Counted from the stretch's first letter, positions 34,547-44,330 are shown. The stretch is 64,000 bases of DNA from JAGRGG01 sp965217265 (GCA_965217265.1 CBDCHP010000002.1:89947-153946); one strand, 5' to 3'. The notes: a model not told the origin generated them from the sequence alone. Numbers and translations are program-made.

Positions 34547-36014
34547 TCACCCGAACAGCGGCAGGCTCGCCGCCAGCGACCAGGCCAGCACCAGCCCGAG
34601 TGCGGCGCGCGGGGCGTCTTGGCCCCGGTGCCCGGCCACGCGGCCCGCCATCGTGCCGAACACCAGCCAGAAGAGGACCAACACCGGCAGCGCCGTGAAC
34701 TGAAGGCCGAGCCGGGCGGGTGCCAGGAGCATCGCGGCCAGGAGCGCCGCCGGCGGCACGGCCCGGATCAGGGCCGCCCGCCAGAGCGGCGCGCCGCCTG
34801 TCAGCACGCCGTCCGCCAGCGTCGTCAGGAGGGCGCCGGGCAAGAGCAGCGCCAGGAGCGGCCAGCGCGGCCCGACGGGCACGAACGCGGCGCCGTAGCG
34901 ATCCAGCGCCCAAGCGAAGACCGCCGCCCAGGCCAGGAGTGCCGCCGAGCCGAGGAGGTCCTGCCGCCCCGGCTTGAGGCCCCAGCGCCGCAGCAACGCC
35001 AGTTGGCCGGCACCGAGGACGAGGAAGAACGCCGCCAGCCCGTCCACACCCCTGAGCCCGATCAGCGACGACCGCGCCGCCAGCGCCGCCGCCGCTGCCA
35101 GCAACGCGGGCAGGACGAGGGCGGCGGCGAGCCGTTTGACCCCGAGCGACGCCGCCGCCCGCCCCCCGGCCGCGCGCGCCGGCAGCAGCCGCGCCAACGG
35201 CCAGGACAGAACCAGGATCGCGCCCAGGAGGGCCGCGATCCAAGGCCCCGTCGCGGCCACCGGACCCCCGCCCGCGGCGGCGATCCAATCCCGCGCCTCG
35301 GCCAGCGCGGTCGGGCTCCACAGGACGCCGACGTGCCCCACCCACGGCGCCGCCACGGCGCGGCGGACGACCGGGCCGTCGCGCACGGTCTCGCCCTCGC
35401 CAGCACCGGGTGCCACCTGCCGCACCGCCGCCAGCGCCACCTCGCGCAACCGCCCCTCGCGCGCGCCCGAGACGACCAGCAGCCGCGCCGGGCGCTTCGG
35501 CGTCACCGTCTCGGCGTACATCGAGACCGCCACCACCGCGTCGATCCCCTCCGCCTCTGCGGCCCGGACGATCACGTCGGTCGCCATCGAGTGCCCCAAG
35601 CAGCGCCGCGGGCGGGCCCACGCCGTCCAGCGCCCGGCCGGCGGCCAGGACGGCCCGCGTCTCCGCCACCAGCCGGGTGGTGACGCCCGCGATCGAGCCC
35701 ACCTCGCCCACCATTGGCACGGGGTTACGGCCGTGGCCGCGAAAGTCGAAGGCGAGGGCCGCGATGCCGGAGCGGGCGAGCGTGAGCGCGAACGCCTCCA
35801 TCATCTGCCGCGAGCCGGCGAAGCCGTGCGCCACGACGACCAGCGGCGCGCCGTCCGCGAGCGGGCGGTAGAGCGTCGCCGGCGTCGTTCCCACGTCCAG
35901 CCGCGCGATCTCCACCCCCGCCCGGGCGCGCTCGAGCTGCCACAGCGCCACGAGCGCCACCGCCAGCGCCGCCGGCAGGAGGACGGCTTGAAGGGCGCGG
36001 CGAAGACGGTCCAT
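34547..36014 (-). pseudogene. Membrane-bound alpha/beta hydrolase, one-base frameshift
   Basis: The N-terminal half (from ATG 36014) has a membrane anchor and an alpha/beta hydrolase start (LVVVAHGFAGSRQMMEAFA, LAFDFRGHGRNP). It loses frame at 35594-35597, a run of four C. The next frame continues HSMATDVIVRAAEAEG (nucleophile elbow GHSMA) and then a C-terminal half with about eight membrane helices (34547-35250). With one base removed the product would be about 488 residues, an esterase fused to a membrane domain. The defect may be real or an assembly error in a homopolymer. Confidence 0.75.
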
Positions 36015-36048
36015 GTGCGGCGATCCATGGGGGGAGGATAGTGGAGAT

Positions 36049-36200
36049 GAACGCTTGCGCGTGCGCTGGGCGCGGCCTTTTTCTCTTCTTTTTTGCCGCT
36101 TGTCGCTGGAGACTGGCCGGGGCGCCGAAGCCAGCCCCGGCCAAAGTTGTAAAAAAGAGAAAAAAGAAGCCCGCGCGGCGAGCGCAACGCGAAGCGTTTC
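36049..36200. repeat. Palindromic intergenic element, copy H
   Basis: About 150 bp, short-core type. It fills nearly all of the 201 bp between two divergent genes, leaving 34 bp on the left and 15 bp on the right. The right-hand 15 bp is just the ribosome site of the next gene. Confidence 0.9.
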
Positions 36201-36215
36201 CTTCAGGAGCCCCCC

Positions 36216-37265
36216 ATGCAAACCCTCGACACCCCGGCCGTCCTCGTCGACCTCGACGTTGCCGAGCGCAACATCGACCGCTTCCAGGCCTACTGCGACC
36301 GGCTGGGGCTGAAGGCGAGGCCGCACGCCAAGACGCACAAGCTGCCGATGCTGGCGCGGCGGCAGGTTCAGGCCGGTGCGGTCGGCATCACCTGTCAGAA
36401 GCTGAGCGAGGCCGAGGCGCTGATCGAGGCCGGCGGCATCGACGACGTCTTGATCACCTACAACATCCTCGGGCCGACGAAGCTCGACCGCCTGCGCCGC
36501 CTTCGGGCCGTGGCGCGGATCGCCGTCGTCGCCGACAACGCTACCGTGGTCGAGGGGCTGGCGGCCGCGTTCGGCGCCGACGAACCGCTTCCCGTCCTGG
36601 TCGAGTGCGACACCGGCGGCGGTCGCTGCGGCGTGCAGACGCCCGACGGCGCGCGCGGCCTCGCCGGCACGATCGCCGCCGCCCCCGGCCTCGACTTCGC
36701 CGGCTTGATGACCTACCCCGCCGCCGGCGCCACGCGTGAGGTGCAGGCGTGGTTCGCCATGGCCAAGCGGGCCTGCGAGGCGGCCGGCCTTCCCGTTCGC
36801 ACCGTCTCGGGCGGCGGCTCGCCCGGCATGTGGCAAGCGGGCGACGTGCCGGTGTTGAGCGAGTACCGTGCCGGCACCTACGTCTACAACGATCGCTCCT
36901 TGGTCGCGCGGGGCGTCTGCACGCTCGACGACTGCGCGCTCAGCGTGCTCGCCACCGTGATCAGCACGCCGGCGCCCGGCCGCGCCGTGATCGACGCCGG
37001 CTCCAAGGTGCTGACCACCGACCTCTTCGGCCTCGAAGGCCACGGCCATGTGCTGGGCCACCCGGCGGTCGCGGTGGCCTCGCTCTCCGAGGAGCACGCC
37101 GTCCTGACGAGCGAGGGCCTCCTCCCCTTCGCCGTCGGCAACAAGGTCCGCGTCGTCCCCAACCACGCCTGCGTCGTCAGCAACATGGTCGACGAGGTGG
37201 TGGCCCTGCGCGGGAGCAGGGCCGAGGGCCCGATCCGCGTCGCGGCGCGGGGGTGCGTGCGGTGA
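36216..37265 (+). CDS. D-threonine aldolase/D-serine dehydratase-like PLP enzyme
   Basis: A 349-residue fold-III PLP enzyme. The alanine-racemase-type N-terminal barrel has the cofactor lysine in RPHAKTHKLP (about 40) and the glycine-rich phosphate loop in TVSGGGSPGM. The C-terminal domain carries the metal-binding motif PNHACVV. This set is typical of D-threonine aldolases and DSD1-type dehydratases, which split beta-hydroxy-D-amino acids to glycine plus aldehyde or make pyruvate. AGGAGC before the ATG is the ribosome site. The promoter must lie within or beyond palindrome copy H. Confidence 0.88.
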   Translation: MQTLDTPAVLVDLDVAERNIDRFQAYCDRLGLKARPHAKTHKLPMLARRQVQAGAVGITCQKLSEAEALIEAGGIDDVLITYNILGPTKLDRLRRLRAVARIAVVADNATVVEGLAAAFGADEPLPVLVECDTGGGRCGVQTPDGARGLAGTIAAAPGLDFAGLMTYPAAGATREVQAWFAMAKRACEAAGLPVRTVSGGGSPGMWQAGDVPVLSEYRAGTYVYNDRSLVARGVCTLDDCALSVLATVISTPAPGRAVIDAGSKVLTTDLFGLEGHGHVLGHPAVAVASLSEEHAVLTSEGLLPFAVGNKVRVVPNHACVVSNMVDEVVALRGSRAEGPIRVAARGCVR

Positions 37266-37494
37266 GACGGCGCGCGTCGTATAGCTCGCGATTGAGGCAA
37301 TTATCCGTCAAACCCTCGCCACTCGAAAACGGCTTCGACGTGCGGCAATTTGTTAATCCGGAACTGTAGCTAAAGATTTGAATCTTGCAAATTCGCTTCC
37401 GTGCAACTACAACGCCAAATTATCTTAGGAAATATTTAACGAATCGGGTGCTATCACCTCAAGCACGTCACAGCCTAGCGATCGCGACCGTTAA

Positions 37495-39969
37495 ATGCCC
37501 GATGTCATGCACCATTTTCGGCGCGAAACCGTCACCACCGGGCTGTGCGCCGCCCTCGCGATGCTCTCGCTGTTCGGCGGGAGTTCCTGGTTTCTCTTGC
37601 GCTACGAACGCGAGCAAACCCTGTTGCGGGCAGAGGGCGATCTGCAGAAGAACGCGGCCGAGGCCGCAAGCGCGATCGGCCGCACGCTCGGCACGCTCGA
37701 CCTGATCGTCTCGCTCGTCCTCAACGACTACAAGGCCGACCGCATCGACCTCGAAGGGGTCGCGAACCGGCTGCAAGACCGCGTCGCCGACGCGCCGGAG
37801 CGCCTGCCGGGCCTCGCGACCTACGCCGTCTTGGACGCGCAAGGCACGATACGCTACAGCAACAACGACAAATCCGTCGGCGTCAATTTCGCGTGGCGCG
37901 ACTACTTCAGAGTTCACGCTCAAAACGAGGTTGAAGCATCGTTCATCGCCGCGCCGATCATCGGCAAGGTGCCGCCGCATCGCCGGATCGTCGTGCAGAG
38001 CTGGGCCCTTCGCGACGCCGCCGGCGGCTTCGAGGGCGTCGTCGTGGCGATCACGACGTGGCGCCACCACGGCGCCCAGTTGCTCGCGGCGCGCGGGAGG
38101 ATCGGCGACCACGCCCTGATCGTTGATCGCGACGGCGAGGTCTACGCCGCCGACGACGGCAACTGGGCGCCCGACCAGAAGGAGCCGCCGCGGGGGCCGG
38201 TGCTGGACGCGCTGCCCCTGTCCGAGCTGGCCGCCGCGGGCGGCCGACGCCGGCGGCTCGACGACGTCGCGGGCGAGGATTGATTCGCCGTGACCGCCGC
38301 CATACCCGGCACGTCGCTGGAGGTCCTGACGGCGGCGAGGGCGGCCGCCGTCCTGTCCGGGTGGTACCGCACGGTCTGGGCGGCGGTGGTCGTGGCGGTG
38401 GTCGTGGCGCTCGTCGTCGGCCTGCTCGCCGCGGCCCTGCACCGCGCCATCGACGAGGCGCGGCGGGCGCAGGTCCGGGCCGAGGCGGGCGAGCGCGCCA
38501 AGGCCCGCTTCCTCGCGACCATGAGCCACGAGATCCGCACGCCGATGACGGCCGTGCTGGGCATGCTCGACCTGCTGCGCGAGCCCTCCCTGCCGCCCGA
38601 CGCGCGCGACAAGGTCGCGATGATCCGCGGCGCGGGCGAGCAGCTCCTCGCCATCATCAACGACATCTTGGACTTCATGCGGCTCGAGGGCGACGCGCTG
38701 ACGCTGGCCGACGTCGACTTCGACCTCGACGCGGCGATCGACGCGGTGCATTCGGTGATGGGGCCGCAGGCGACGCTCCGCGGCCTCGGCTTCGAGGTCG
38801 ACTCGAGCGGTGCGGCAGGGTCCCTATGGCTCAAGGGCGACCCGCGGCGCCTGAAGCAGGTCCTGTTCAACTTGGTCGGCAACGCCGTCAAGTTCACGCC
38901 CGAAGGGCGGATCACGCTGCGCGCCCGCAGGCTTCGAGCGCCCGACGACGGGCCGGTCCTGATCCGCATCGAGGTCCAGGACACAGGCATGGGCTTCGAC
39001 GCCGACGAGGCCTCGGGGTTGTTCGACGCCTTCGCCCAGACCGAACGCTCGACCCAAGCCGCGATCGGCGGCACCGGCCTGGGCCTCGCCATCTCCAAAC
39101 ACCTCGTCGAGAGGATGGGCGGCACGATCGGTTGCACGGGCGTGCCCGACGTCGGCAGCTTGTTCTGGTTCGAGATCCCGTTCGAGCGGGGCTGCCCCCG
39201 CGAGGCGAAAGCCGCCGCCGAGACGACGGCGGCGGCGCGCCCGCTCAAGGTGCTGGTCGCCGAGGACGCCCCGCTCAACCAGGAACTCATCGTCGAGCTG
39301 CTGCGCCGCATGGGCCACACCGCGACGATGACCGGCGACGGGCGGGCGTTCCTAGCCGCGGCCGCGGCCGAACCCTTCGACGTGCTCGTCGCCGACATCG
39401 GCATGCCGATCCTCGACGGCGAGACGGCAATCGTCCGGCTGCGCGACGGGGCGGGGCCCAACCGGACCGCGCCCGCGATCGCCCTCACCGCGAACGTCAT
39501 CGAGAGCGATCAGGCGCGCTACCTGAGGAAGGGCTTCGACGCCTGCCTGCACAAGCCGATCGACCGGCAAGCGCTGTGTCGCGCGATCGAACGGCTGACG
39601 GCGGACCGGTCGCCGCCGCCGGACGTGCCCGCGATCGCGCCGCCGGTCGATCGGGCCGCGTTGTCCCGGATCACCGAGGGCGTGCCGCCTGAGAAAGTGG
39701 CCGAGTGGCTGGAGCGCGCCCTGCAACAGGCCGATGCGACGCTCGCCCGCCTCGAAGAGAGGGTCGATCCGACCGAGACGGTCCGGCTGGCGCACCGCCT
39801 GCGCGGCACCTGCGCCAACCTCGGCCTGTGCGCCGTCAGTGAGGCGGCGGCGGCGATCGAGTGCGCCGACCGCGCGGCGTCGCCCGCATCGTTGCGGGCC
39901 CTGCGAGACGCCATCGCCCGTACGCGGGCGGCGCGACGATCCGGGGTTTCGCATCGTTGCGGGGCTTGA
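37495..39969 (+). pseudogene. Hybrid sensor kinase split by an in-frame TGA
   Basis: The first part (37495-38283) is a signal-anchored dCache-like sensor (RREQTLLRAEG-type helix, LDTIVSLVLNDY, YAVLDAQGTIRYSNND). It ends with a TGA at codon 263. The same frame continues without shift as FAVTAAIPGTSLEVL, a second membrane helix, HisKA (FLATMSHEIRTPMTAVLGML, His about 345), HATPase (GTGLGLAIS), a receiver (VLVAEDAPLNQEL...VADIGMPILDG) and an HPt domain (LAHRLRGTCANLG). A TGG to TGA change would explain it. TGA is an ordinary stop in this genome, so the full protein is probably not made. Restart at GTG 38290 could yield an unsensing kinase. Confidence 0.82.
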
Positions 39970-40053
39970 GACCCACGGCCGGACCGGTAAAACCGTTTGC
40001 GGCAGAGGCCGTTCGCCGCATAGCTTGAGGCTTTCCGGCCGGGGCGATGAACG

Positions 40054-40482
40054 ATGCACACGGGTTCCAGCGGCGCCCTGCAAGGCGGCTGCCAGTGCGG
40101 CGCGATCCGCTACGAGGTGCGCGGCGGACCGATCGACCTCTACGTCTGCCATTGCCGCGAGTGCCAGAAGCAATCCTCGTCGGCGTTCGGGGTCTCGGTG
40201 GGGGTGCGGAGCGCCGACCTCGTCGTCCTCGCCGGCACGCCCCGCGTCTGGACGCGCCCGGCCGCCGTTCAGGGCACGCTCGATTGCGCCTTTTGCCCGA
40301 CCTGCGGCACGCGCGTCTGGCACGGCGACCTTGCGCGCGACGCGACGGTGAGCGTCAAGGGCGGCTCGCTCGACGCACCTCCCGACCTGTCGCGCGCCAA
40401 GCACATCTGGACCTCGCGCCGGCTGCCGGGCGTTGTCATCCCCGATGGCGTCGAGACGCACGCGCAGGAACCGCCCGATTGA
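40054..40482 (+). CDS. GFA-family (DUF636) zinc protein
   Basis: A 142-residue beta-fold protein with the GFA zinc-site cysteines: GGCQCGAIRYEV, VCHCRECQKQ and FCPTCGTRVW. The family contains S-(hydroxymethyl)glutathione synthase and centromere-type members; most have no proven activity. It stands alone after the hybrid kinase gene. Confidence 0.9.
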   Translation: MHTGSSGALQGGCQCGAIRYEVRGGPIDLYVCHCRECQKQSSSAFGVSVGVRSADLVVLAGTPRVWTRPAAVQGTLDCAFCPTCGTRVWHGDLARDATVSVKGGSLDAPPDLSRAKHIWTSRRLPGVVIPDGVETHAQEPPD

Positions 40483-40640
40483 GGCCGGGGCCGACGCCGC
40501 CCGGAAAAGATGATGAAAGTCGAAGCTTGTGTTATAGTTTCCGGTCTAGGGCTGCGGTTCTCGCTTGACAGGAACAAGAGGGGCGCCAAGCCTTGAACGA
40601 CCATCGGTCGCCCGGACCGGCGGCCTGGGAGGACAAGATC

Positions 40641-41522
40641 ATGCCCGAGAGAAATCGCATAAGAAATCCGGTCGAGTGGGGCGTCGACGGGTTCAACAGC
40701 GGCGTCGAGGCCGTGCGGGGGAGCAACCGCGCGGTTCGCGGCAGCGAGGCGGAGGAAGAGGGCGCGGTCATCAAGGGCGTCCGCCAGATCTCGATCGACG
40801 ACCTCAAGGAAGTCCTGCGCAAGGGCATCGACGACTTCGGCGCGTACCGCACCGACGTCATCCTCATCTGCCTCATCTACCCGGTCGCCGGCCTACTCCT
40901 GGCGCGGCTCATGTTCGGCTACGAGGTGCTGCCGCTCCTGTTCCCGCTCGCCGCCGGCTTCGCCCTCCTCGGCCCCGTCGCCGCCGTCGGCCTCTACGAG
41001 ATGAGCCGGCGGCGCGAGGGGGGCGGCGAGGTCGCCTGGAGCGACGCGTTCGGCGTGCTGCGCTCGCCCGCGTTCGGCGCGATCGCCGTGCTCGGCCTGA
41101 TCCTGCTCGCGATCTTCATCGCGTGGCTGCTCACCGCCTCGGCGATCTACGACGTCACCCTCGGTCCCGACGCGCCGGCCTCGATCGGAACCTTCTTGAG
41201 CGACATACTCACCACGGGCGCCGGCTGGGCGATGATCCTCGTCGGCACCGGCGTCGGCTTCCTCTTCGCCGCCCTGGTGCTGACGATCAGCGTCGTCTCG
41301 TTCCCGATGCTGCTCGACCGCGACGTCGGCCTCGGCCGCGCCGTGCGGACCTCGGTTCGCACCGTGACCACCAACCCGAAGACGATGGCCGTCTGGGGCC
41401 TGATCGTCGCCGGCGGCCTCGTGCTCGGCTCCATCCCCCTCCTCCTCGGCCTCGTCTTCGTCATGCCCGTCCTCGGCCACGCCACGTGGCACCTCTACCG
41501 CAAGGTCGTGGCGCCGCGTTAA
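40641..41522 (+). CDS. DUF2189-type membrane protein
   Basis: A 293-residue protein with six hydrophobic segments. The conserved motifs of DUF2189 are visible: FGAYRTDVILICLIYPVAGLLLA, FPLAAGFALLGPVAAVGLYEMSRRREGG, and TNPKTMAVWGLIVAGGLVLG. The function is unknown. ATG 40641 was preferred over an upstream TTG because GGGAGGACAAG precedes it. The TAA stop is formed partly by the first bases of palindrome copy I. Confidence 0.85.
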   Translation: MPERNRIRNPVEWGVDGFNSGVEAVRGSNRAVRGSEAEEEGAVIKGVRQISIDDLKEVLRKGIDDFGAYRTDVILICLIYPVAGLLLARLMFGYEVLPLLFPLAAGFALLGPVAAVGLYEMSRRREGGGEVAWSDAFGVLRSPAFGAIAVLGLILLAIFIAWLLTASAIYDVTLGPDAPASIGTFLSDILTTGAGWAMILVGTGVGFLFAALVLTISVVSFPMLLDRDVGLGRAVRTSVRTVTTNPKTMAVWGLIVAGGLVLGSIPLLLGLVFVMPVLGHATWHLYRKVVAPR

Positions 41523-41670
41523 CGCTTCGCGTCGGCTGCGCCGGGCTTTTTTCTCTTTGCTTTTGCAAGTGTTAACGTAGGAAGCCGGCCGCAGCGCCGA
41601 GGGCCAGCCTCGGGCAAAAAGCAAAAAAGAAGAGAAAAAAGACCGCGCGTCAGCGCACGCGCAAGCGTTC
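41521..41670. repeat. Palindromic intergenic element, copy I
   Basis: A 150-bp copy with the GTTAACGTAGG module. It begins within the stop codon of the DUF2189 gene and ends 55 bp before the ATG of the next gene. The left arm contains CGGC-TGC-GCCG followed by GGCTTTTTTC. Confidence 0.93.
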
Positions 41671-41725
41671 TTTGCACGCTCCCCCGTCGGCTGATAACCT
41701 CCCTGCTCCTACAAGGAGAGTACCT

Positions 41726-43081
41726 ATGACCGACGACAAGACCTGCTGCGGTCCCGGCTACGCCTCGCCGCGGGCGGCGATGAAGGCGCCGCGCGAGACG
41801 CTGCTCTACACGGCGGCGCTCTACACCGGCACGGGCGTCGAGGCGCCGGACTACCTGGCGACCGTCGACGTCGATCCTTCGAGCCCGACCTATTCGAGCG
41901 TGATCCACCGCACCGAGATGGCGGGGTTGGGCGACGAATTGCACCACTCGGGCTGGAACGCCTGCTCGTCCTGCCACGGCGACGCGTCGAAGTCGCGCCG
42001 CTACCTGATCCTGCCGGGCGTGCGCACGGCGAACCTGAACATCGTCGACACCTCCGACCCGCGCACACCGAGGCTGCACAAGGTCGTCTCGGGCGACGAC
42101 ATCAAGGCGAGGACGGACCTGTCGGGACCGCACACCGTGCACTGCTTGGGCTCCGACATCATCGTCTCGATGCTGGGCGACGCCAAGGGCGAGGCGCCCG
42201 GCGGCTTTCTCCACCTCGACGAGAACTTCGACATCGTCGGGCGCTGGGAGAACGACATCGAGGGGATGAACTACAACTACGACTTCTGGTACCAGCCGCG
42301 CCACAACGCGATGGTCTCATCCGAGTGGGCCGCCCCCAACACCTTCATGCCCGGCTTCGACCTCGAAGACGTGGCGCGCGGCAAGTACGGCCACTCGATC
42401 CACTTCTGGGATTTCGAGGCCAAGCGGATCGAGAAGTCGGTCGATCTGGGCCAAGAGGGCATGATCCCGCTCGAAGTCCGCTTCCACCACGACCCGGACT
42501 CGACGCACGGCTTCGTCGGCGCCACGCTGTCCTCCAACGTCTTCCACTGGCATAAACACGGGGCGGGCTGGGAGGTCGAGAAGGTGATCGACATCGAGCC
42601 GGTCGAGGTAGCGAACTTTCCGGTGCCGATGCCGTCGCTCATCACCGATATCCTGATCTCGATGGACGACCGCTACCTCTATTTGTCGAACTGGCTGCAC
42701 GGCGACTTGCGCCAGTACGACGTCAGCGACCCGTCCAAGCCCAAGCTCACGGGCCAAATCTGGATCGGCGGGCTGCTCGGCAAGGCGCCCGAGGTCAACG
42801 GCCACGCGGTCCAGGGCGCGCCGCAGATGATCCAGCTCTCGCTCGACGGCAAGCGGCTCTACGTCACCACGTCCTTGTTCTCGACCTGGGACAACCAGTT
42901 CTACCCCGGCATGAAAGGGGGCGGCTCGTCGATGTTCCAGATCGACTGCGACACCGTGAACGGCGGCATGACGATCAACCCGAACTTCCACGTCGATTTC
43001 GGCAAGGAGCCCAAAGGCCCCTCGCGGGCGCACGAGATGCGCTACCCCGGCGGCGACGTGACCTCGGACATCTGGCTCTGA
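41726..43081 (+). CDS. Selenium-binding-protein-56 family, methanethiol-oxidase-like
   Basis: A 451-residue protein of the SBP56 family, without a signal peptide. Motifs include CCGPGYASPRAAMKAP near the start, HHSGWNACSSCHGD (Cys pair), LPGVRTANLNIVDT, and HEMRYPGGDVTSDIWL at the C terminus. Bacterial members include methanethiol oxidases (MtoX), which turn methanethiol into formaldehyde, H2S and peroxide. Those characterised are periplasmic copper enzymes, so the missing signal here is notable. AAGGAGAG precedes the ATG. Confidence 0.85.
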   Translation: MTDDKTCCGPGYASPRAAMKAPRETLLYTAALYTGTGVEAPDYLATVDVDPSSPTYSSVIHRTEMAGLGDELHHSGWNACSSCHGDASKSRRYLILPGVRTANLNIVDTSDPRTPRLHKVVSGDDIKARTDLSGPHTVHCLGSDIIVSMLGDAKGEAPGGFLHLDENFDIVGRWENDIEGMNYNYDFWYQPRHNAMVSSEWAAPNTFMPGFDLEDVARGKYGHSIHFWDFEAKRIEKSVDLGQEGMIPLEVRFHHDPDSTHGFVGATLSSNVFHWHKHGAGWEVEKVIDIEPVEVANFPVPMPSLITDILISMDDRYLYLSNWLHGDLRQYDVSDPSKPKLTGQIWIGGLLGKAPEVNGHAVQGAPQMIQLSLDGKRLYVTTSLFSTWDNQFYPGMKGGGSSMFQIDCDTVNGGMTINPNFHVDFGKEPKGPSRAHEMRYPGGDVTSDIWL

Positions 43082-43398
43082 GCCACCGGGTAACGCTGAC
43101 CAACCGCGCCGGCCGCACCCTCATGGTGGGCGACGACGAGGCGATCCTCGACGCCGCCGAGGCGGCCGGGATCGCGCTTCCCGTCGCCTGCCGCTACGGC
43201 GGCTGCATCACCTGCGCCGCCAAGCTCTTGCGCGGCCGCGTCCGCCAACCCGGCGCCACGGCCCTGAACAAGCGCCAGAGCCAAGCCGGCTACGTGCTGT
43301 TGTGCGTCGCCCGGCCCGTGACGGATTGCGAGGTCGAGGCCGGCGTCGAGAGCCACGGCGACTTGTACCAGAACCCGTTCGCGGTGGCGCGGGGGTGA
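43078..43398 (+). CDS. [2Fe-2S] ferredoxin
   Basis: A plant-type ferredoxin with cluster motif CRYGGCITC and a fourth Cys in YVLLCVARP. The first beta-strand (SHRVTLTNRAGR) is only included if translation starts at the CTG at 43078, which overlaps the TGA of the SBP56 gene (CTGA). The in-frame ATG at 43123 would cut off that strand, so I prefer the rare CTG. Overlap suggests translational coupling and a role as electron carrier for the SBP56 protein or another oxygenase. Confidence 0.8.
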   Translation: MSHRVTLTNRAGRTLMVGDDEAILDAAEAAGIALPVACRYGGCITCAAKLLRGRVRQPGATALNKRQSQAGYVLLCVARPVTDCEVEAGVESHGDLYQNPFAVARG

Positions 43399-43523
43399 GG
43401 TAAGCAGTGGAGCGCGTCTTTCGGCGCGACACGGCATCACATCGCCGTCTACTTGGTCATGTACCCGGCCGAAGGGGCCGTTCCAGCGGCGGACGTCCGC
43501 GGCGGGCGGGGCGCGCGGCGGCG

Positions 43524-43759
43524 ATGGCTGAACCCTTCGTCTTGAGTCTGATCCCGGTCTGAACGCCGCTGCTCGCCTTCACCGTCTTCTACTACGTGCT
43601 GTTCGACGCGACCTCGGTGTCGGCATCCTCCAAGCCTCCTTGGAGAGCACGCAAGGCTCCCTGCTGATCGGCACGCTGTTCCTCCTGCCGGTCATCCTCG
43701 GCTACACCGCGTGGTCGTACTGGGTCTTCCGCGGCAAGGTCCGCGGCGATTTCGGCTAG
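43524..43759 (+). pseudogene. Relic of cytochrome bd oxidase subunit II (cydB)
   Basis: Fragments in two frames read PLLAFTVFYYVLFD, then DLGVGIL, then LLIGTLFLLPVILGYTAWSY and WVFRGKVRGDFG with a TAG. These are the N-terminal start and C-terminal end of CydB/CioB joined, with the middle of the gene missing and at least one stop and one frame shift. The stretch 43430-43520 (containing VYLVMYP) may be a scrap of cydA but is too short to prove. Confidence 0.6.
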
Positions 43760-43941
43760 GGGCGACCGCCGCTCCGCCGGGCGTCGAGGGTGAACGCGGC
43801 GCGGGCCGCGTCCGGTTCGTAGGCTGCTTGCAGGTTCAGCCAGAACGTACCGAAGTAGCGCCCGAGCCGCAGGGCGGTGTCGGCGGTCATGTTGCGCTTG
43901 GCGGCGAGAATCTCGTCGGGGTGGATCAGCGTGCGCGCCAC
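43756..43941 (-). pseudogene. HigA-type antitoxin relic 1
   Basis: From a GTG after TAGGAGCACGACCC the frame reads MARTLIHPDEIL, jumps over the helix-turn-helix core, and continues AAKRNMTADTALRLGRYFGT and FWLNLQAAYEPDAARAAF. The HTH of HigA/VapI-type proteins is deleted. The downstream stop overlaps the cydB relic stop on the other strand (CTAG). Confidence 0.65.
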
Positions 43942-43952
43942 GGGTCGTGCTC

Positions 43953-44016
43953 CTAGTGGTAAGCGACGATTTCCACGTCCTCGGGATCGTCGGCTTCGGC
44001 GGGCCACGCGAAGCGA
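43953..44016 (-). pseudogene. HigB-type toxin relic 1 (C-terminal end)
   Basis: Only the last residues remain: RFAWPAEADDPEDVEIVAYH and TAG. This is the typical HigB/RelE-like C-terminus. Its 5' part has been lost where the parE 3' end now begins. Confidence 0.6.
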
Positions 44017-44028
44017 GTCTCGGCCGTT

Positions 44029-44330
44029 TCAGGACGTGCGCAAGTGCCGGGTCAGGTCGGCTTCGTCGCGCAAGAGACGGGCGATCAGGACATGATCCTC
44101 CTCGATACGATACGATAGACGATGTCGTGCCTGCCGTGGTGGTGGATGCGCACGGGCGGCGCGTACTCCGATCGTTCGGCCGCGAGACGGGGGTTGTCGC
44201 CGATGAGGCCGATGGCGCGCCGCAGATCCGCTTCGTAACGCTCGGCCCGCGCCCGCCCGAAATTTATTGCACCGTAAACGTAGCCGTCGATAATGTCGGC
44301 CTCGGCCTGCCGCGTGAACCTAACCTCCAT
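44029..44330 (-). pseudogene. parE: ParE toxin, frame broken by a 5-bp repeat
   Basis: The frame reads MEVRFTRQAEADIIDGYVYG...RAERYEADLRRAIGLIGDNP and VRIHHHGRHDIVYR as in ParE toxins. It then meets three tandem copies of TATCG (CGATA on the plus strand, 44103-44117) and stops early. With two copies the frame would continue IEEDHVLIARLLRDEADLTRHLRTS and stop at 44029, giving the normal 98-residue length. The toxin is therefore off in this sequence, by a change of one repeat unit. Confidence 0.82.
44103..44117. repeat. CGATA x3 short tandem repeat in parE
   Basis: Three perfect copies of CGATA lie inside the parE coding region; two copies would restore the reading frame. Confidence 0.9.

Noticed and set aside
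34461..37166. A 901-residue minus-strand reading frame
   Set aside because: It joins the antisense of the aldolase-like gene, palindrome H and the first half of the hydrolase. Only the part from 36014 to about 35597 is a real coding frame.
38281..38283. TGA read as tryptophan or selenocysteine
   Set aside because: TGA ends many normal genes here, and there is no SECIS-like context or Cys/Sec homology at this place.
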